Below the pieces are notes generated by a model. The model made no database searches. It worked only from the letters and a program-made list of their open reading frames with translations, and was not told the DNA's origin. Shown piece after piece: positions 17,432 through 29,437 of a stretch of DNA of 64,000 bases. The stretch comes from Ascoidea rubescens DSM 1968. Its lineage: Eukaryota > Ascomycota > Saccharomycetes > Ascoideales > Ascoideaceae. The stretch lies in contig NW_017962933.1 in the NCBI RefSeq assembly GCF_001661345.1, positions 62,001-126,000 of the forward strand, in the 5' to 3' direction. A program made the translations under genes and the position numbers. Numbering within the stretch: the first letter of the stretch is position 1; each line of letters opens with the position of its first letter.

Positions 17432-20400
17432 ATGGCTTTCTTCCAGACCCTAAAGAACAAAGCCGCCGAATCGCTCTTCAACAAGATATCAAGCTACAAA
17501 CCTTCGAAGCTAGAGCTATTCAGAGATGAATTCAAATTACCTTTAGATGAATCAATTGTTGAGGAGTCGAATGTCGAAATATCGTTGTATTCTCCTTACT
17601 CTTCCGAAGCTCCAACCCAGAGCCCAAACAATAATCCAGGCCAACCCGAGACTCCTCAAAATAGCGATTACCAAGATAACGATGATTCGATATCTATTTA
17701 TTTTGCAGGCAAATTGTTTTTAACTCAGCATTTTTTGGTATTCAAGGACACTTACGATGAAAAAGTTTGTTCTTTTGTTCTTCATCTAAACACTATCAAA
17801 AAATTTAAAGAGAAACAGTTGAATCAGTCATTTTTGTTTGGTTTGACTATTCAAACCTACTCTAATTTGACTTTGACCATTCAATTTATTGGAATTAGAT
17901 CTAATTCAGAGAGATTTGCTTTTAATTTTAAAAAATTGTTGAAAAAAAATTTATCAAATTTGAAATTATTAAAACCCTTTTTACTGACTCTCTACTCAGA
18001 GTATTTATTAGCGAAAAATCTAATTGGAACTGATCCAGAAACCGCGGCCTCATTGGTTCCTCCACAAGGTGGTTTGGGTCTAATCTTCAAGTATCCTGGA
18101 AATCCAAAAGTTCTTAGGGATAAATCTAAGATGAGATTGTGGTTCAATTACTTGAAATCAAATGGTAAAAACCTAACTCTTACCAAACAAAATCTATTCT
18201 ACCGTTTGATAAGAATTGGTTTGCCCAACAGAATAAGGGGCGAAATCTGGGAACTATGTTGTGGTTCAATGTATTTAAGATATCAAAATCAAACTCTATA
18301 CCAAGACATTCTCAATGAAAATAGTGGCAAAAATTCTCAAGCAATAGAAGAAATCGAAAAGGACTTGAATAGGTCTTTACCTGAATATCCTGCCTATCAA
18401 AACGAAGAAGGTATTCATCGATTAAGAAACGTTTTAACTGCCTATTCATGGAAAAATCCAGAAGTTGGTTATTGTCAAGCAATGAATATAGTTGTAGCCG
18501 CTTTATTAATTTATATGTCAGAAGAGCAAGCTTTTTGGTGTTTAAGTGTTTTGTGTGACAAATATTGTCCGGGCTATTACTCAAAAACAATGTACGGAAC
18601 ATTGTTAGACCAAAAAGTTTTTGAAGCATTGGTTGAAAAGACAATGCCCATATTATGGGAACATATCATTAGAAACGATATTCAACTATCAATTGTATCT
18701 TTACCTTGGTTTTTATCCTTATTTCTCTCTTCAATGCCTTTAGTCTTTGCATTCAGAATCATTGACGTCTTTTTCCTCCAGGGTCCAAAAACATTATTCC
18801 AAGTAGCTTTAGCCATTTTAAAAATCAATGGAGAAGAATTACTAAGTACGACCGATGACGGTACTTTTATTTCAATACTCAAAAACTATTTTAGTATATT
18901 AGATCAATCTGCGCATCCAAATGCTAAAAATGAAAATTATAGAAACATAACAAAATTTCAGGAATTATTAGTCGTTGCCTTTAAAGAATTTTTTGTTATA
19001 ACTGATGATATGATTATGGAATATCGTTATAAACATAAAGATAAAGTATTCCAAGATATTGAGAGTTTTGTCAAAAGAACTCAAATTAGAAACTTGCCAA
19101 GAACTCCCAATCTTTCTTCCGAAGATATTTCAAATATATATGATAGATATTATCAGATTATTCAACAAAATTTGGACAATCTTAACAATGGAATTTATAA
19201 TAGTAACCCCATCAAGGATACTAATTTTGGTTCTTCTTCTTTAATGGATTTTAAAAAATTCCAATTGTTCATGTCTCAAACATGCTATTGGGTTAATATA
19301 ACTGATAGTGAACTTATAAATAACCTCCAATTTATCAAAAATCAAGAGAGCTTTTTATCAAGATTATTTTTAAAGTTTGCTAAAGATAGAAACGGAAGCT
19401 TAAGTTTAAATGAATTAATAAGGGTGATTAATAGATTGGTTTGTAGAGATTTAATGAAATCTCTTGAAAATTTTTTCAAACTATATGATACTCAAAATAC
19501 TGGTTTTATTGACAAAGATGGTATTTTGCAAATGTCTGAAGGTTTATTATACTTGACTACAAAATTATCTGAAGGTTTATTATTTGATAAAATAACAGAA
19601 AAAAAAATCCAAAATGCTTATGACAAAAAATTTAACTCATTGTTAACTTTAAGAGAAAAAGAAATGAAATCAAAAAAACATACCTTAATTGAAGAATTTA
19701 AACAAGAAGGCTACAGTCAAGAAGAAATTGAAAAAAAGATCAATGAAATATTCTCTAATACTCAAGCCAAAGTATTACCAGAGGAAATTATTATTGACAA
19801 AAAAATTTATCAACATGAGCAGATGGAAAGGTATTTATTAGCCGCTAGTAATTTTATTCAAAGAGCATTTGAATATGCTCAGCCAGTAGAACCTATTGAA
19901 AAAAATTTGCTTCAAATCGACGATCTGAATAATGATTTGTATTTTCTGAAATCAGATGATGAAAGTTTTGATTATGATGATAAGAGTGCTTTAACTCTTA
20001 AGGCAAATAAAGCATTAAACGATAAACCTTTAATAATGGATTTGGCCACTTTTCGTATGGTCATATTAGCTGATGAAACATATGAACTATTTTTCACAAA
20101 TACCTTACCAGATTCTATTCAAGTCAAGGGATTCCATAGCTCCAATGATAATAGAGATAATAGAAAGTTGAGGGATATGCTAGATAGTTTGTTTGCAGAT
20201 GGTAGGAGAATGGCAAATGAAGTGCGTAAACGTATTGACAATAATGTTGGAAATGGAGGTTCTCCATCTGATAATGCCAGTATTACCAGTGGAAGAAGTT
20301 CGAGAAGAGCAACAATTAACTCTAGCATCAATTATGAAGAAGAAGACGATGATTTTGCAATCAACAACAACGATGTTCATGATCAAGATTTACTTCTTGG

Positions 20401-20590
20401 AGCTGAAATAAAAGTTTTAAATGATATACCAACCAGTAGCTTGACATCAAACGAAACAAAAAACATTGTAAGAGATAAAGAGCTAGACCAGGAAATTAAA
20501 ATTGGTATGAATATGGGATTAAATGGAGGTTCTTCAAAGTCTGAAACGAATCTTGTGAAAAAATTTATGAACTTGGACATTGGACACTAG
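17432..20590 (+). CDS. GYP2: Rab GTPase-activating protein Gyp2/Mdr1 (GRAM, TBC, EF-hand)
   Basis: This is a Rab-GAP of the Gyp2/Mdr1 type (TBC1D8/9-like in animals), acting on Ypt-family GTPases in membrane traffic. Segments in order: a GRAM-like domain (about residues 85-190), the TBC domain starting at IGLPNRIRGEIWELCCGS (about 262) and running to about 490, an EF-hand region (about 645-710, with DRNGSLSLNEL and DTQNTGFIDKDGI) and a charged, partly coiled C-terminal half. Both catalytic fingers are present: Arg in IEKDLNR and Gln in GYCQAMN. The length of 1052 residues is near the S. cerevisiae protein (950). The start is the ATG at 17432, followed by MAFFQTLKNKAAESLF. The final 150 residues are Asn/Ser/Asp-rich. 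Confidence 0.95.
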   Translation: MAFFQTLKNKAAESLFNKISSYKPSKLELFRDEFKLPLDESIVEESNVEISLYSPYSSEAPTQSPNNNPGQPETPQNSDYQDNDDSISIYFAGKLFLTQHFLVFKDTYDEKVCSFVLHLNTIKKFKEKQLNQSFLFGLTIQTYSNLTLTIQFIGIRSNSERFAFNFKKLLKKNLSNLKLLKPFLLTLYSEYLLAKNLIGTDPETAASLVPPQGGLGLIFKYPGNPKVLRDKSKMRLWFNYLKSNGKNLTLTKQNLFYRLIRIGLPNRIRGEIWELCCGSMYLRYQNQTLYQDILNENSGKNSQAIEEIEKDLNRSLPEYPAYQNEEGIHRLRNVLTAYSWKNPEVGYCQAMNIVVAALLIYMSEEQAFWCLSVLCDKYCPGYYSKTMYGTLLDQKVFEALVEKTMPILWEHIIRNDIQLSIVSLPWFLSLFLSSMPLVFAFRIIDVFFLQGPKTLFQVALAILKINGEELLSTTDDGTFISILKNYFSILDQSAHPNAKNENYRNITKFQELLVVAFKEFFVITDDMIMEYRYKHKDKVFQDIESFVKRTQIRNLPRTPNLSSEDISNIYDRYYQIIQQNLDNLNNGIYNSNPIKDTNFGSSSLMDFKKFQLFMSQTCYWVNITDSELINNLQFIKNQESFLSRLFLKFAKDRNGSLSLNELIRVINRLVCRDLMKSLENFFKLYDTQNTGFIDKDGILQMSEGLLYLTTKLSEGLLFDKITEKKIQNAYDKKFNSLLTLREKEMKSKKHTLIEEFKQEGYSQEEIEKKINEIFSNTQAKVLPEEIIIDKKIYQHEQMERYLLAASNFIQRAFEYAQPVEPIEKNLLQIDDLNNDLYFLKSDDESFDYDDKSALTLKANKALNDKPLIMDLATFRMVILADETYELFFTNTLPDSIQVKGFHSSNDNRDNRKLRDMLDSLFADGRRMANEVRKRIDNNVGNGGSPSDNASITSGRSSRRATINSSINYEEEDDDFAINNNDVHDQDLLLGAEIKVLNDIPTSSLTSNETKNIVRDKELDQEIKIGMNMGLNGGSSKSETNLVKKFMNLDIGH

Positions 20591-21795
20591 TCTTTTTCCC
20601 CCTTTTTTTTTATAATTTTTATTATTTTATCTGATTAATTGATTTTTTTAATTTTGTTTACATTTTTCAAGTTTTTTTGTTATGTTTTCATTTTTGATTC
20701 TGGAAGAATCTTTATCTTTTCCCTCTTTTTTTTTCAATTTTATATCTAGTTGTTTTTAGTTTAGAGAAATTTATGGATTTTACCTTTTATCATCAAAAGT
20801 TTTCTTAACGGGTTTTTCTTTACTCAAAACTTGTTCAAATTTTGTCCAAATTTTGTTTCAATAACAAATTGCAGATAGTAAAAAAGAAACAAATTTCCAG
20901 TGTTGGTTTCCAGTAAAGAAATGATCACATTTAACTTTGAGTTGGCTAGAGTCTACTTGTTTTTTAATAAAACCCGAAACCATAAACCAGTAATAAGTGG
21001 GTTTTAATCTGGTATTTGATTAAATGTTGAAAGAGACAATAGCGAATTAATTTTGGGGAATATTTCAATTCCAATGAATTTTTCGATGAAGATTGATCGA
21101 ATAACTCGCTAAGGTTTCAAGATTGGAATTATCGCTCAATAATTAAATATTTTTTGAAGCTATGAATCATGGTTTAAAGGTGACCACACAGTATCTAACT
21201 TAGTTTGTTTTATTTTGCTTTTACTGATGTTCATCAAACAAGATTCTTATTAACAAGAAGTTTGCACCACTAAAGATAAAATTTATTTGATCAAGTTTTG
21301 TGTTTGAACTTAGAGGGATAGAGTCAAAAACAAAAAAGGTATGAAAATATAGAAATATATCAATATAAAAATACAAAAATATAAAAAAAACTTACAAAAA
21401 ACCACAATTTTCAATTTTTTTGATAACATCTTGTTTTTAAATAGCTCTTAGAAATAACGAAGGCTAAATTTAAACAAAATAATAAGCAAAATGAAGGACC
21501 ATATACTTTATCTTTTTTTTTGTGAATATCTCGTTTAAGCATCGATGGTATTCTATTGGGTTTATTGTTACTATTATTACTAGTGTATTTTGTTTTATCT
21601 GATGATCAACTTTGTTTAAGTAATCAAAGGAATTGATTTTTTATAATTGGATTATTATTAAAAGAAGTTGAATTTTGAATAACTTCTAATAAGAAAATGG
21701 ACTTGGTATATGGTATATTGATAATAGAATGGTTGTTTACCACTTGAGGCCTACTTGAAGAAATTTTTTAAGAAAAAAAATTGAATACTAGGAAT

Positions 21796-21850
21796 ATAAT
21801 ATAATATAATATAATATAATATAATACAATGATATAATGATATAATGATA
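21796..21850. repeat. ATAAT pentanucleotide repeat and derived units
   Basis: Six perfect ATAAT units (21796-21825) are followed by degenerate GATATAAT-type units. It lies in the desert with no coding context. Confidence 0.9.
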
Positions 21851-21920
21851 GAGTAATCAAGAAAAAATGTACACAAAGTCCACAGAATAAGAAAAAGATT
21901 TTGGAATTATTTACGAAAGA

Positions 21921-21980
21921 TTAATTAATTAATTAATTAAATGAATGAATGAATGAATGAGTGAATGAATGAAATGAAAT
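21921..21980. repeat. Tetranucleotide repeats TTAA then ATGA
   Basis: Five TTAA units (21921-21940) run directly into several ATGA units with one interruption. The tract lies 40 bp before the large palindrome. Confidence 0.9.
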
Positions 21981-22019
21981 AAAGATTTTCGAATTGTTTT
22001 AAATATTTAAGTTATTTAG

Positions 22020-22070
22020 ATTATTCAAATTGTTTAAATTATTTCAAATAATTTAAACAATTTGAATAAT
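22020..22070. repeat. Perfect palindrome with 25-bp arms and a 1-nt spacer
   Basis: The left arm (22020-22044) and right arm (22046-22070) are exact reverse complements around a single C at 22045; the core of each arm is CAAATTGTTTAAATTATTT or its complement. Pairing stops cleanly at both ends. It could extrude as a cruciform, or form an RNA hairpin if transcribed. Confidence 0.95.
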
Positions 22071-23642
22071 TTGAGTTGGGATAATTCAATGTTATCAAAA
22101 GGATATTGAAACCATAAAGATATTTGAATATTGAGTAGAATAATATATAAAATAATATTATTTAAATTTTGAATTAATATAAAAAAATAGTTTGAAAATG
22201 GTTTTGAAATTTCAAAAATTGCAATAAATTAAGAGAATTTGAAATAATTGAAAACTTTGACAAAATTTAGCTAAAATTTAATCAAAACTTAACAAAAACT
22301 TAGTATGAATCTAAGGAAAACAAGTAAATACTAAATGAAATTAATTGAAATTAAGAAAAAATAAAAACTATAGAAGAAAATTTCAGGCTTCTATATAATA
22401 AAAAAATACGGCTAAAAATATTGGATATAAACAATTACCAAATCATATTTTTTAGGATTTGTTAATACATTTGGTTGATTATAGAAATTTTGATTGAAAA
22501 TCGTATTCCTTTTCTTTTTTTTTTGTTCGACATTTAGGTTATATGAAAAATTTGAAATATAAAAATATAAGGATATTGAAATCAAATTGCCTTTATTTAA
22601 ATGTTTTGTTGTTATTAGAATTGTTTTAATCATGATATCAATATATCAAAATTTTTGTAATTTTCTAAAACTTGGAAAAACTGGGAAAAAAAGTGAGAAA
22701 AATTGGATGAATTGTTAAGATTCTACGAGAAGGTACAAAAACAATAAGATTTGAAGATATGAAAGTTGCGAAAGAAAAAAAAAAAAAAATGAAACAAGTT
22801 AAGAAATAAAATTGTGATAAAACAAGATAAAATAATATTGATTAAATAATTTATGAACACAACTATTGGTAAGAATAATTATTTAGATATTGATTGGAGG
22901 TTTTTGGTTTGATTGGAATTGGTTTTATATAGAAACTGGAGATTTGGAAATGAGAGCTAAGAAAAGAAAAAGATGAATAAGATATTTGTTTTTGAAAACA
23001 TTTTAAGATTAAAATGAAGACAAAAAGGTTCAAAGAGTACAGCCAAATTTCATAATTTTAGGAAAGATAATAAAAATGGGTTAAAATAAGTTGAGCAATT
23101 AAATACGAGGTAGCTAAATGTTATTGGAGAAAGTTGAAAAAATGGAGACATCATTGAAGATGGGACGGAAACAAAAAGAGTAGTTAAGTTGTGAATATAG
23201 TTGGTTGTAACTATTTATTGACATATCCAAAGACCAATCAGAAAGAGAAGGAAAAAAGAAAGTTGTAGAAACCAATGATGGAGAATGAGCCAACAGCAGA
23301 AGAGGGAATTGGAGGAAGATGGAGAGGTACAAACAATAGTTGTGTGTATTCTTGCCCTTTTGCTGCCGGGAGTTGTATGGAAGCTGAGCCTGCTTCATCT
23401 CAGGCAGCAAAAGTAGCATCGAGGCAGGCTCCGAGCCAAGTCCAAAAGATGGTGTCTCTGCGGTCACTGGTGAATCGGACAAAAAGGACAATAGAAACAA
23501 GACAACAGTGCGCGTGTGCATGCAGTTCAGCGCAGCTTGTGCCGGTGATATGCTTGTTTTGCTTTGTGACTGCATCTGCACTGTGATTGGTCGGAGATGC
23601 GCGACGGCGATGGAGGCATTTTGCTTGAGTGGACAGCTGGGG

Positions 23643-23705
23643 GGTGCTGGAGATGCTGGAGGTGTTTCTGGTGCTGGAGGTGTTGGAGGCGCTGAAGGCG
23701 CTGGA
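23643..23705. repeat. Degenerate nine-base repeat (GGTGCTGGA type) in a GC-richer island
   Basis: Several imperfect copies of GGTGCTGGA/GGTGTTGGA stand in tandem inside the GC-richer island of the desert. They could be translated in several frames (Gly/Ala-rich on plus, Ser/Thr- or Pro-rich on minus), but no frame continues into anything gene-like. Confidence 0.65.
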
Positions 23706-26186
23706 AATAGTGCAATTTACAAGCGAGTTTGATTGGCACATTACTAAAGTGATTTTTTCAAATACAATGAGTGCTAGCTTTTTTTAGCATGTTCATTGAA
23801 ATTAGCAGACAGCTTAGCAGTGGAACTGGGATAATTGGGGTTGTGTATTATTACTAATCTTATTACAATTACTGTAATTGTCACTGTTAGTATTTTTTGT
23901 ACTAACTAAGGGACTTGCAAAAAAACATTGTCAATTGCAAATCTTTTTCAATAATTATAATTATTACACGTAAAATTAGCTGCAAGACTAAGCTAATTGA
24001 TACTGGCAAGAAAATGTATCGAATTACCTAATTGTTAAATTGGCATTTAAACACTGTTTGTCAGGACCAATCTTAAACGAGTCTGAAAAAAGGCTTTTAA
24101 GAAGAATTTAAGAAAGGATTTTCAAGTAGATCTCTAATTTATCTCTAATTTATCAAACAAAGAATCAAATGGATAAGTAAATTTTTTTACAAAAATTTAT
24201 AACGATCTCAGTTTTATTGAATAACTGTTAAGAACTCCTTCAGAAGTAGTTGGAACAAGTACTCGATAGTCGGTAATGAAATTGAACAATTGAATACAGG
24301 AGTTATTCGAAATTGGGTTTTATTTCAAGTGAAGGAAAAACTGATCAATGAAGAAAAATAGTGAATAATAGAGATTATTAAAGAATAAAACTTAGCAAAA
24401 GGTTAGAGAAAAAAAAATATTTTAATAAGTTAAAAAAACCTAATCTAGTAACTTTAAATCTCCTCAGAACTGGAAAAAAATAAATTATCTTAAAATCGGC
24501 TATAATATATTGAGTTGAATTAGGGAAAATCAAGATTTATCAAGATTTATCGATAAAAACGGGATTTTTTCAGGATTTTCAGGAAATTGACTTTTTTTAT
24601 GATCACAAGTTGAATCGAAACGACAATTTTTGAAGATTGATTTGGATTTCAGAATACAATTTGAAACAATTGGTCACTTGTGAAGGGAAATACAGCTCTT
24701 TGATTAATATGGTAAAAACAAAAAAATTGAGCTCTTTTAGATAATTTGGAACAGATTTAATGCGGATTGTGGTTGTAATTAGTTTTTAATAATATTTATT
24801 ATTACTCATTATTACTTATTATTTATTGTGTAATATTTCTATAAGTATATGGTAAGATTATATGTTTGATTATTGATGTTCATTGGACCGAAGATTTTGA
24901 ATATTTTTCAACCAGAATTTGTTTCACATTTGGCAGGTAAGGTCCGGATAGCAAGGAAAAACAAAAATAAAATAGTGGATAAATTGGAATGTGAAAAAAT
25001 TGGCGAGAATTGGCAAATAGAGATAAAAAGCTGGAATTCATATGAAAAATACATGGAAATTTTATGGAAAATGAAATGTTGAAGAAAATGAAATCCGGAT
25101 AAGAAAGTTAAAGAGGTGTCTCGCTGCCCTCCTAAGCTTCAATTATTTTAGAAAAGACCGCGCAGGCTTCGAGACATCTTGCATATTCTGCATGGAAGTT
25201 GAGCTAAATAGTGCTGTGTTGTAGCTCAAAACTCAAAACTTTCTTTGTGCTTAGCTAGAACATTTCATTTCGGTTTCTTGCAGAAAAAGAAAATTATTCG
25301 CGTACAAAAAATTAGGGATCTTTTATGTGCCACCACAAGGACAGACAATTCAACAAAAAACTTGGTTGAATACCTAATATCAGCAACAACAGACTTCGCT
25401 TTGATATGTTATCAATCTGCTTTTCCACTGAAAGATAACCTGAAGAATCGAAATTCGCTCAACAAATATTGTCACCTATTGTATTAGCACTGCTCAAGGT
25501 TCAAATGATAAACAAGTAATTGCAGCAAAATTGCAGCTTAGGTTATGATTTTAGGTAAGATTACACTTCTAAAAATAAAAGCAGGAATCGAATAAATCAA
25601 TTTATAATTCCGTTTTCTATATTGAAATTCTGAGAGGAATGACTTGGTTAGGAGTGTATCTAGATCTGTGAGTACTGGGGCATTGTTGGAAATTGATAAA
25701 TTGCTTTTTTTATCTCAAATCTATCTAATTTCTCTTCTTTTTTTATCTTTATCTATCTTTATTTCATGTTGTTAGCTAGCTGATAGTGGAAATAGGCAGA
25801 AGGAACACTCATCTGCTTGGCTACGGTAATCAGAGAGGAAATTTGTGTGGAACGATTACAGTTTGTTTGCAATCTCGAACAGATCTCGATATAATAACTT
25901 CGATAAAATAATGTTTGCGAAATGTTGCAAAGAAAGCCTAAATTTTGGAAAATGACTCTGATAGTTTTTGTGAGGAACGGATAGGTCGATGAAGGAATTT
26001 AAATTTTCAGATTGAATGTATAATGTATTGCTGCTTTTGATAGTTTAGGAAATAGTTGGCTACAGGTAAATTATGATAAATTAGCCAATCGACAGTCCAA
26101 TCAGGTAGCCACTTCTGTGTTAAAGCATGTAGTTGTTTAAGCAGCTAATCAGCTGTATGCTTGGAAGTATTTTAAAGATAGTCAAC

Positions 26187-26241
26187 AATAAATTAGCAAA
26201 TAATTAGCAAGTTATGAGCAAATAATTAGCGTTGGATGAGC
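26187..26241. repeat. Eleven-base tandem repeat, consensus AAATAATTAGC (x5)
   Basis: Five units in exact 11-bp register: AATAAATTAGC, AAATAATTAGC, AAGTTATGAGC, AAATAATTAGC and GTTGGATGAGC. Every unit ends in AGC, so the conserved part recurs about once per helical turn. Confidence 0.8.
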
Positions 26242-29200
26242 AAATACAGGGCAATTGAGGAGCAATTAACCTGGAAACACCCGCACAGGTATTTGATATA
26301 TTGGAAATTATCCATTGATTAACCATTCTGAACATAATTCTGAAATAACAGCTAGGGAAAATAGGTTTTATTCTAACCATACTCGAACAGTGAATAAATC
26401 CGAGGATTTGAGTCAATTATTCTGAGCATCAAGATTTAATTACAGTTCTTCATTTCAGTTCTTTTGGCTGCATTCGATGTTTGAAAAAATGATATCTGAA
26501 AATGTTTCGACTTATTCTTTTTTTCTTTTTTTTCCTTTTTTCACTTGTTTACAATTGTCTACAATTGTCTTTATACCTGGTGTGAAATTTGTGAAACTAG
26601 GTAAAGAATTATTTTTCAAAATGTCTAGTTGTAGCCAGATTCGTATCGATATTAACTTCAGGTGGAAAATTTAAATAATATTTTATGATTTCATTATTTT
26701 ATTATTTTATTATTTCATTATTCTATTACAATATTTAAATAATATTTATGCAGAAACATCAATTTTAATTATCCTCAAAAAGTTTTCATAATCTAAATAT
26801 TCACAATTATTATAAGACTCGAATGGCAAATTAATTACATTTGGTTAACTCTGTTTAAATTCTTCACAGAAACCTTTGAAACAAAAAAACAAAAAAACAA
26901 AAAAAACAAACTAAAACAAAGAAAATTAAAGGAAAAAAGAACAAAAAGCTACATTATAAATAATATCCAATAACTAGAGGCTAAAGACCATAATAAGAAA
27001 ACAGAATAGATATTTCCTCAGTTCGGCAATAACAATTGCTATTAAGATCTCTCGTTTGCAATAAGTTTCACCAATCAAAAGCCAATTCCTCTCGCTAAAC
27101 CTTAGCTGTGATCAATTGACACTCATTCAATTGTTATCTTTTATTACCATCTGTCCAGAAAGCAGTCGGACCAATAAAAGTGGTCAAAGAATGAAGAAAC
27201 GCTAATTTAGACCAACAAAGAAAAGTACTGCCTGTGTTCCAAACCAGTAATATCATCTGATAATGGTCTGCTTGAACACCGCGCCTGCAATCACCTCCAC
27301 TTATGTAATCACCCTTAGTTCCGATTACCTAAGACAGCCTAATCTCAACTACAACATGCATGTCAGCTGCACGCTCTACAGAAGCCACAGAAATGGATTA
27401 CTCCGCTAAAACCTCTCCTGCTTTTGCTGAACGCTAATTTTTCCCAGTTTTCTTTTCCTGCTTTCCTCCACAAATACAACAACCCTATTAATTTCCACCC
27501 AAATGTCTGGTTCATGCTCTTCCACATCACTCACCATTCTATCTTATACTGTATCCATTTTGTATCTCACTATTTCTGTTTCCCAGCATCTCAGTATCTC
27601 AGTACCGCTATAGCTTTGTATGTAGCTTTCAACTACAACACTTTACAACACTTACCTGTTTAAGCAATTTCGGGTGGATCCAGAGAATAAAAACAGCATC
27701 CTATTGCTTACCACAAGACCTTCTCAGTACCGTATAACCATGATAATGCAAACTACAAATCATCGAAATACCATTGAAATATCACTGCTGCACCGCTACA
27801 ACGACAAGAGTCTTTCCAAAAAGATTGGTTTTTAGCCTGTTTTTGTAATTTCTAAACTCTTATCCTGTCAATTTTTCAATCTGAATACACAGAGGACCTT
27901 ACTCATAATAATCAAAACATACTAAAATATTTCAATTTATTGAATTTCCAATACAATTCAAATCCAACGTAATGTAGTTTCTAGCTCAGTTTCAAAAAAT
28001 ACGATTCATCTTGTTGTTATTTCATATCTCGCTTGAAACTATTTGAGTTTATTTTTTTAACTTTAATTTGAACTCTGAACTGCAAGCTAATCGAAGCATA
28101 AACTTTATCAGCGATGATTCACAGCACGATGTTAAATTTTGAATTACAAAACTTAATATAAATGGTTGTTGTTCTTACTTTAGCAGACTCTAGATTTTTC
28201 GCTGTCCTGTCACCTTCTAACAATTTCAAAATACATGGTTGTCTTTGGAGTTGCGATTGAATATTACACAAGCTACTACCACAGTCAGCTGACACCTCGT
28301 GACTTCTTCCTTTATACTGCGTTGGACTCAGAGTATGTAGGTTGTTGTTCTTAATACTCTAGATGTTGAAGTCTTAAAAAGAGTTCTGCTAATTTAGCTG
28401 CCGAATCTTGATTGACAGATAAATTGTATGTGTATATATAGGTGTGGTGGAGTATACTGTAACAAAATTTAATAGTCCCTTTTCTCAACGATAATTTGTC
28501 AATAAAAAACTGCCCAGAAAGAATCTCTCAGCGGAATGCGAGTTCCGCAGATTCTAAGCAGTGTGTGTACAAAACAGTAGCATATGCATGCATATTACTG
28601 ATTATTGAGTTTTTCTTTGCTGAGCACCGATGTTTTCATCAACAGACATTTGAAAGTGAACAGTTGGATATTTCTATGATATTTGCTTACCTGGATTCTT
28701 TAATTTGGATATGAAACACAGTTTTCGGTTTCCACTTGCAAAACAGGAATTTTCGTTAGCAGGACTTTTATCAAAATTCCAAATTAAAAGTTTTAAATTT
28801 TTTAACTTTAATTTCATCCAAATTTTAATTTCAAAACTCCAATTTGAAAATTCAACAATCGAAAAATATATTCCTTTTTATCTGACAGAGTTTACAATAA
28901 ACTATCTTTCTTTTAATCTTAATCTTAATTGGAATTGGGATTGGGATTAAAACTAGAATTTTAAATCGGTTATTTAGTTTCAATCTTTGTTTCCTTCCAA
29001 CTCATTTCATTATCTTAATCTCTTTTGTTCTTTTCAACTTGGCTTTATTATCTTTATTTATTTTAATATAAATTAATCAAAATTTCCCAGGGCAATATAT
29101 TAATGAAGCCTGTAATTCTTACAATCTCCTATTCCTATTATTATCATCGAAATAATATTAACAATAAAAATAGCTGCAGCAAAATTATCATTAGCACCAA

Positions 29201-29437
29201 TTACTTTTCCTCTTCCTATCTCTATTCTCTTCTCCAAGTTCCAAACACCAGCTACAACTCAATTCACTTTACTTCTTTTTATTCCTTTCCATTTTATCTT
29301 ATCTCATTTAACCTCACTTCATTCAGCTTCTAATTCCTAAATTCCATCTTTTTCTTATCCCATATCTACAACTATTAGCACCATTGCATAACCCTTACTT
29401 TATCTCTCTCTTTTTTGGCTATTATTCCCCCAAACCA

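Larger units (their letters stand above)
20591..29437. other. Gene desert of about 8.8 kb upstream of a putative regulator gene
   Basis: No frame over this stretch has convincing coding character; the longest are short, often lack ATG, and are hydrophobic or low-complexity. The first 3 kb and the 24-25 kb part are extremely AT-rich. A GC-richer island lies at about 23340-23720. Structured elements inside it (ATAAT and TTAA/ATGA repeats, a 51-bp palindrome, a 9-bp and an 11-bp tandem repeat, frequent TTAGC words) are listed separately. No tRNA, snRNA or mobile-element signature was recognised. It lies between the 3' end of GYP2 and the 5' end of the gene at 29438. The simplest reading is an outsized regulatory region with or without a long leader or noncoding transcripts; a regional centromere is the main alternative. 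Confidence 0.7.

Noticed and set aside
23114-23581. Open frame of about 150 residues on the minus strand inside the desert
   Set aside because: Its composition is Leu/Ser/Phe-rich without domain character, it overlaps frames on both strands in a GC-richer island, and it ends in AT-rich low-complexity DNA. It is more likely a by-product of composition.
20591-29437. Point centromere or transposon in the desert
   Set aside because: I saw no CDEIII-like TTCCGAA core with a nearby CDEI, no terminal repeats, and no polymerase, integrase or transposase frame. A regional centromere remains possible and is mentioned as an alternative.
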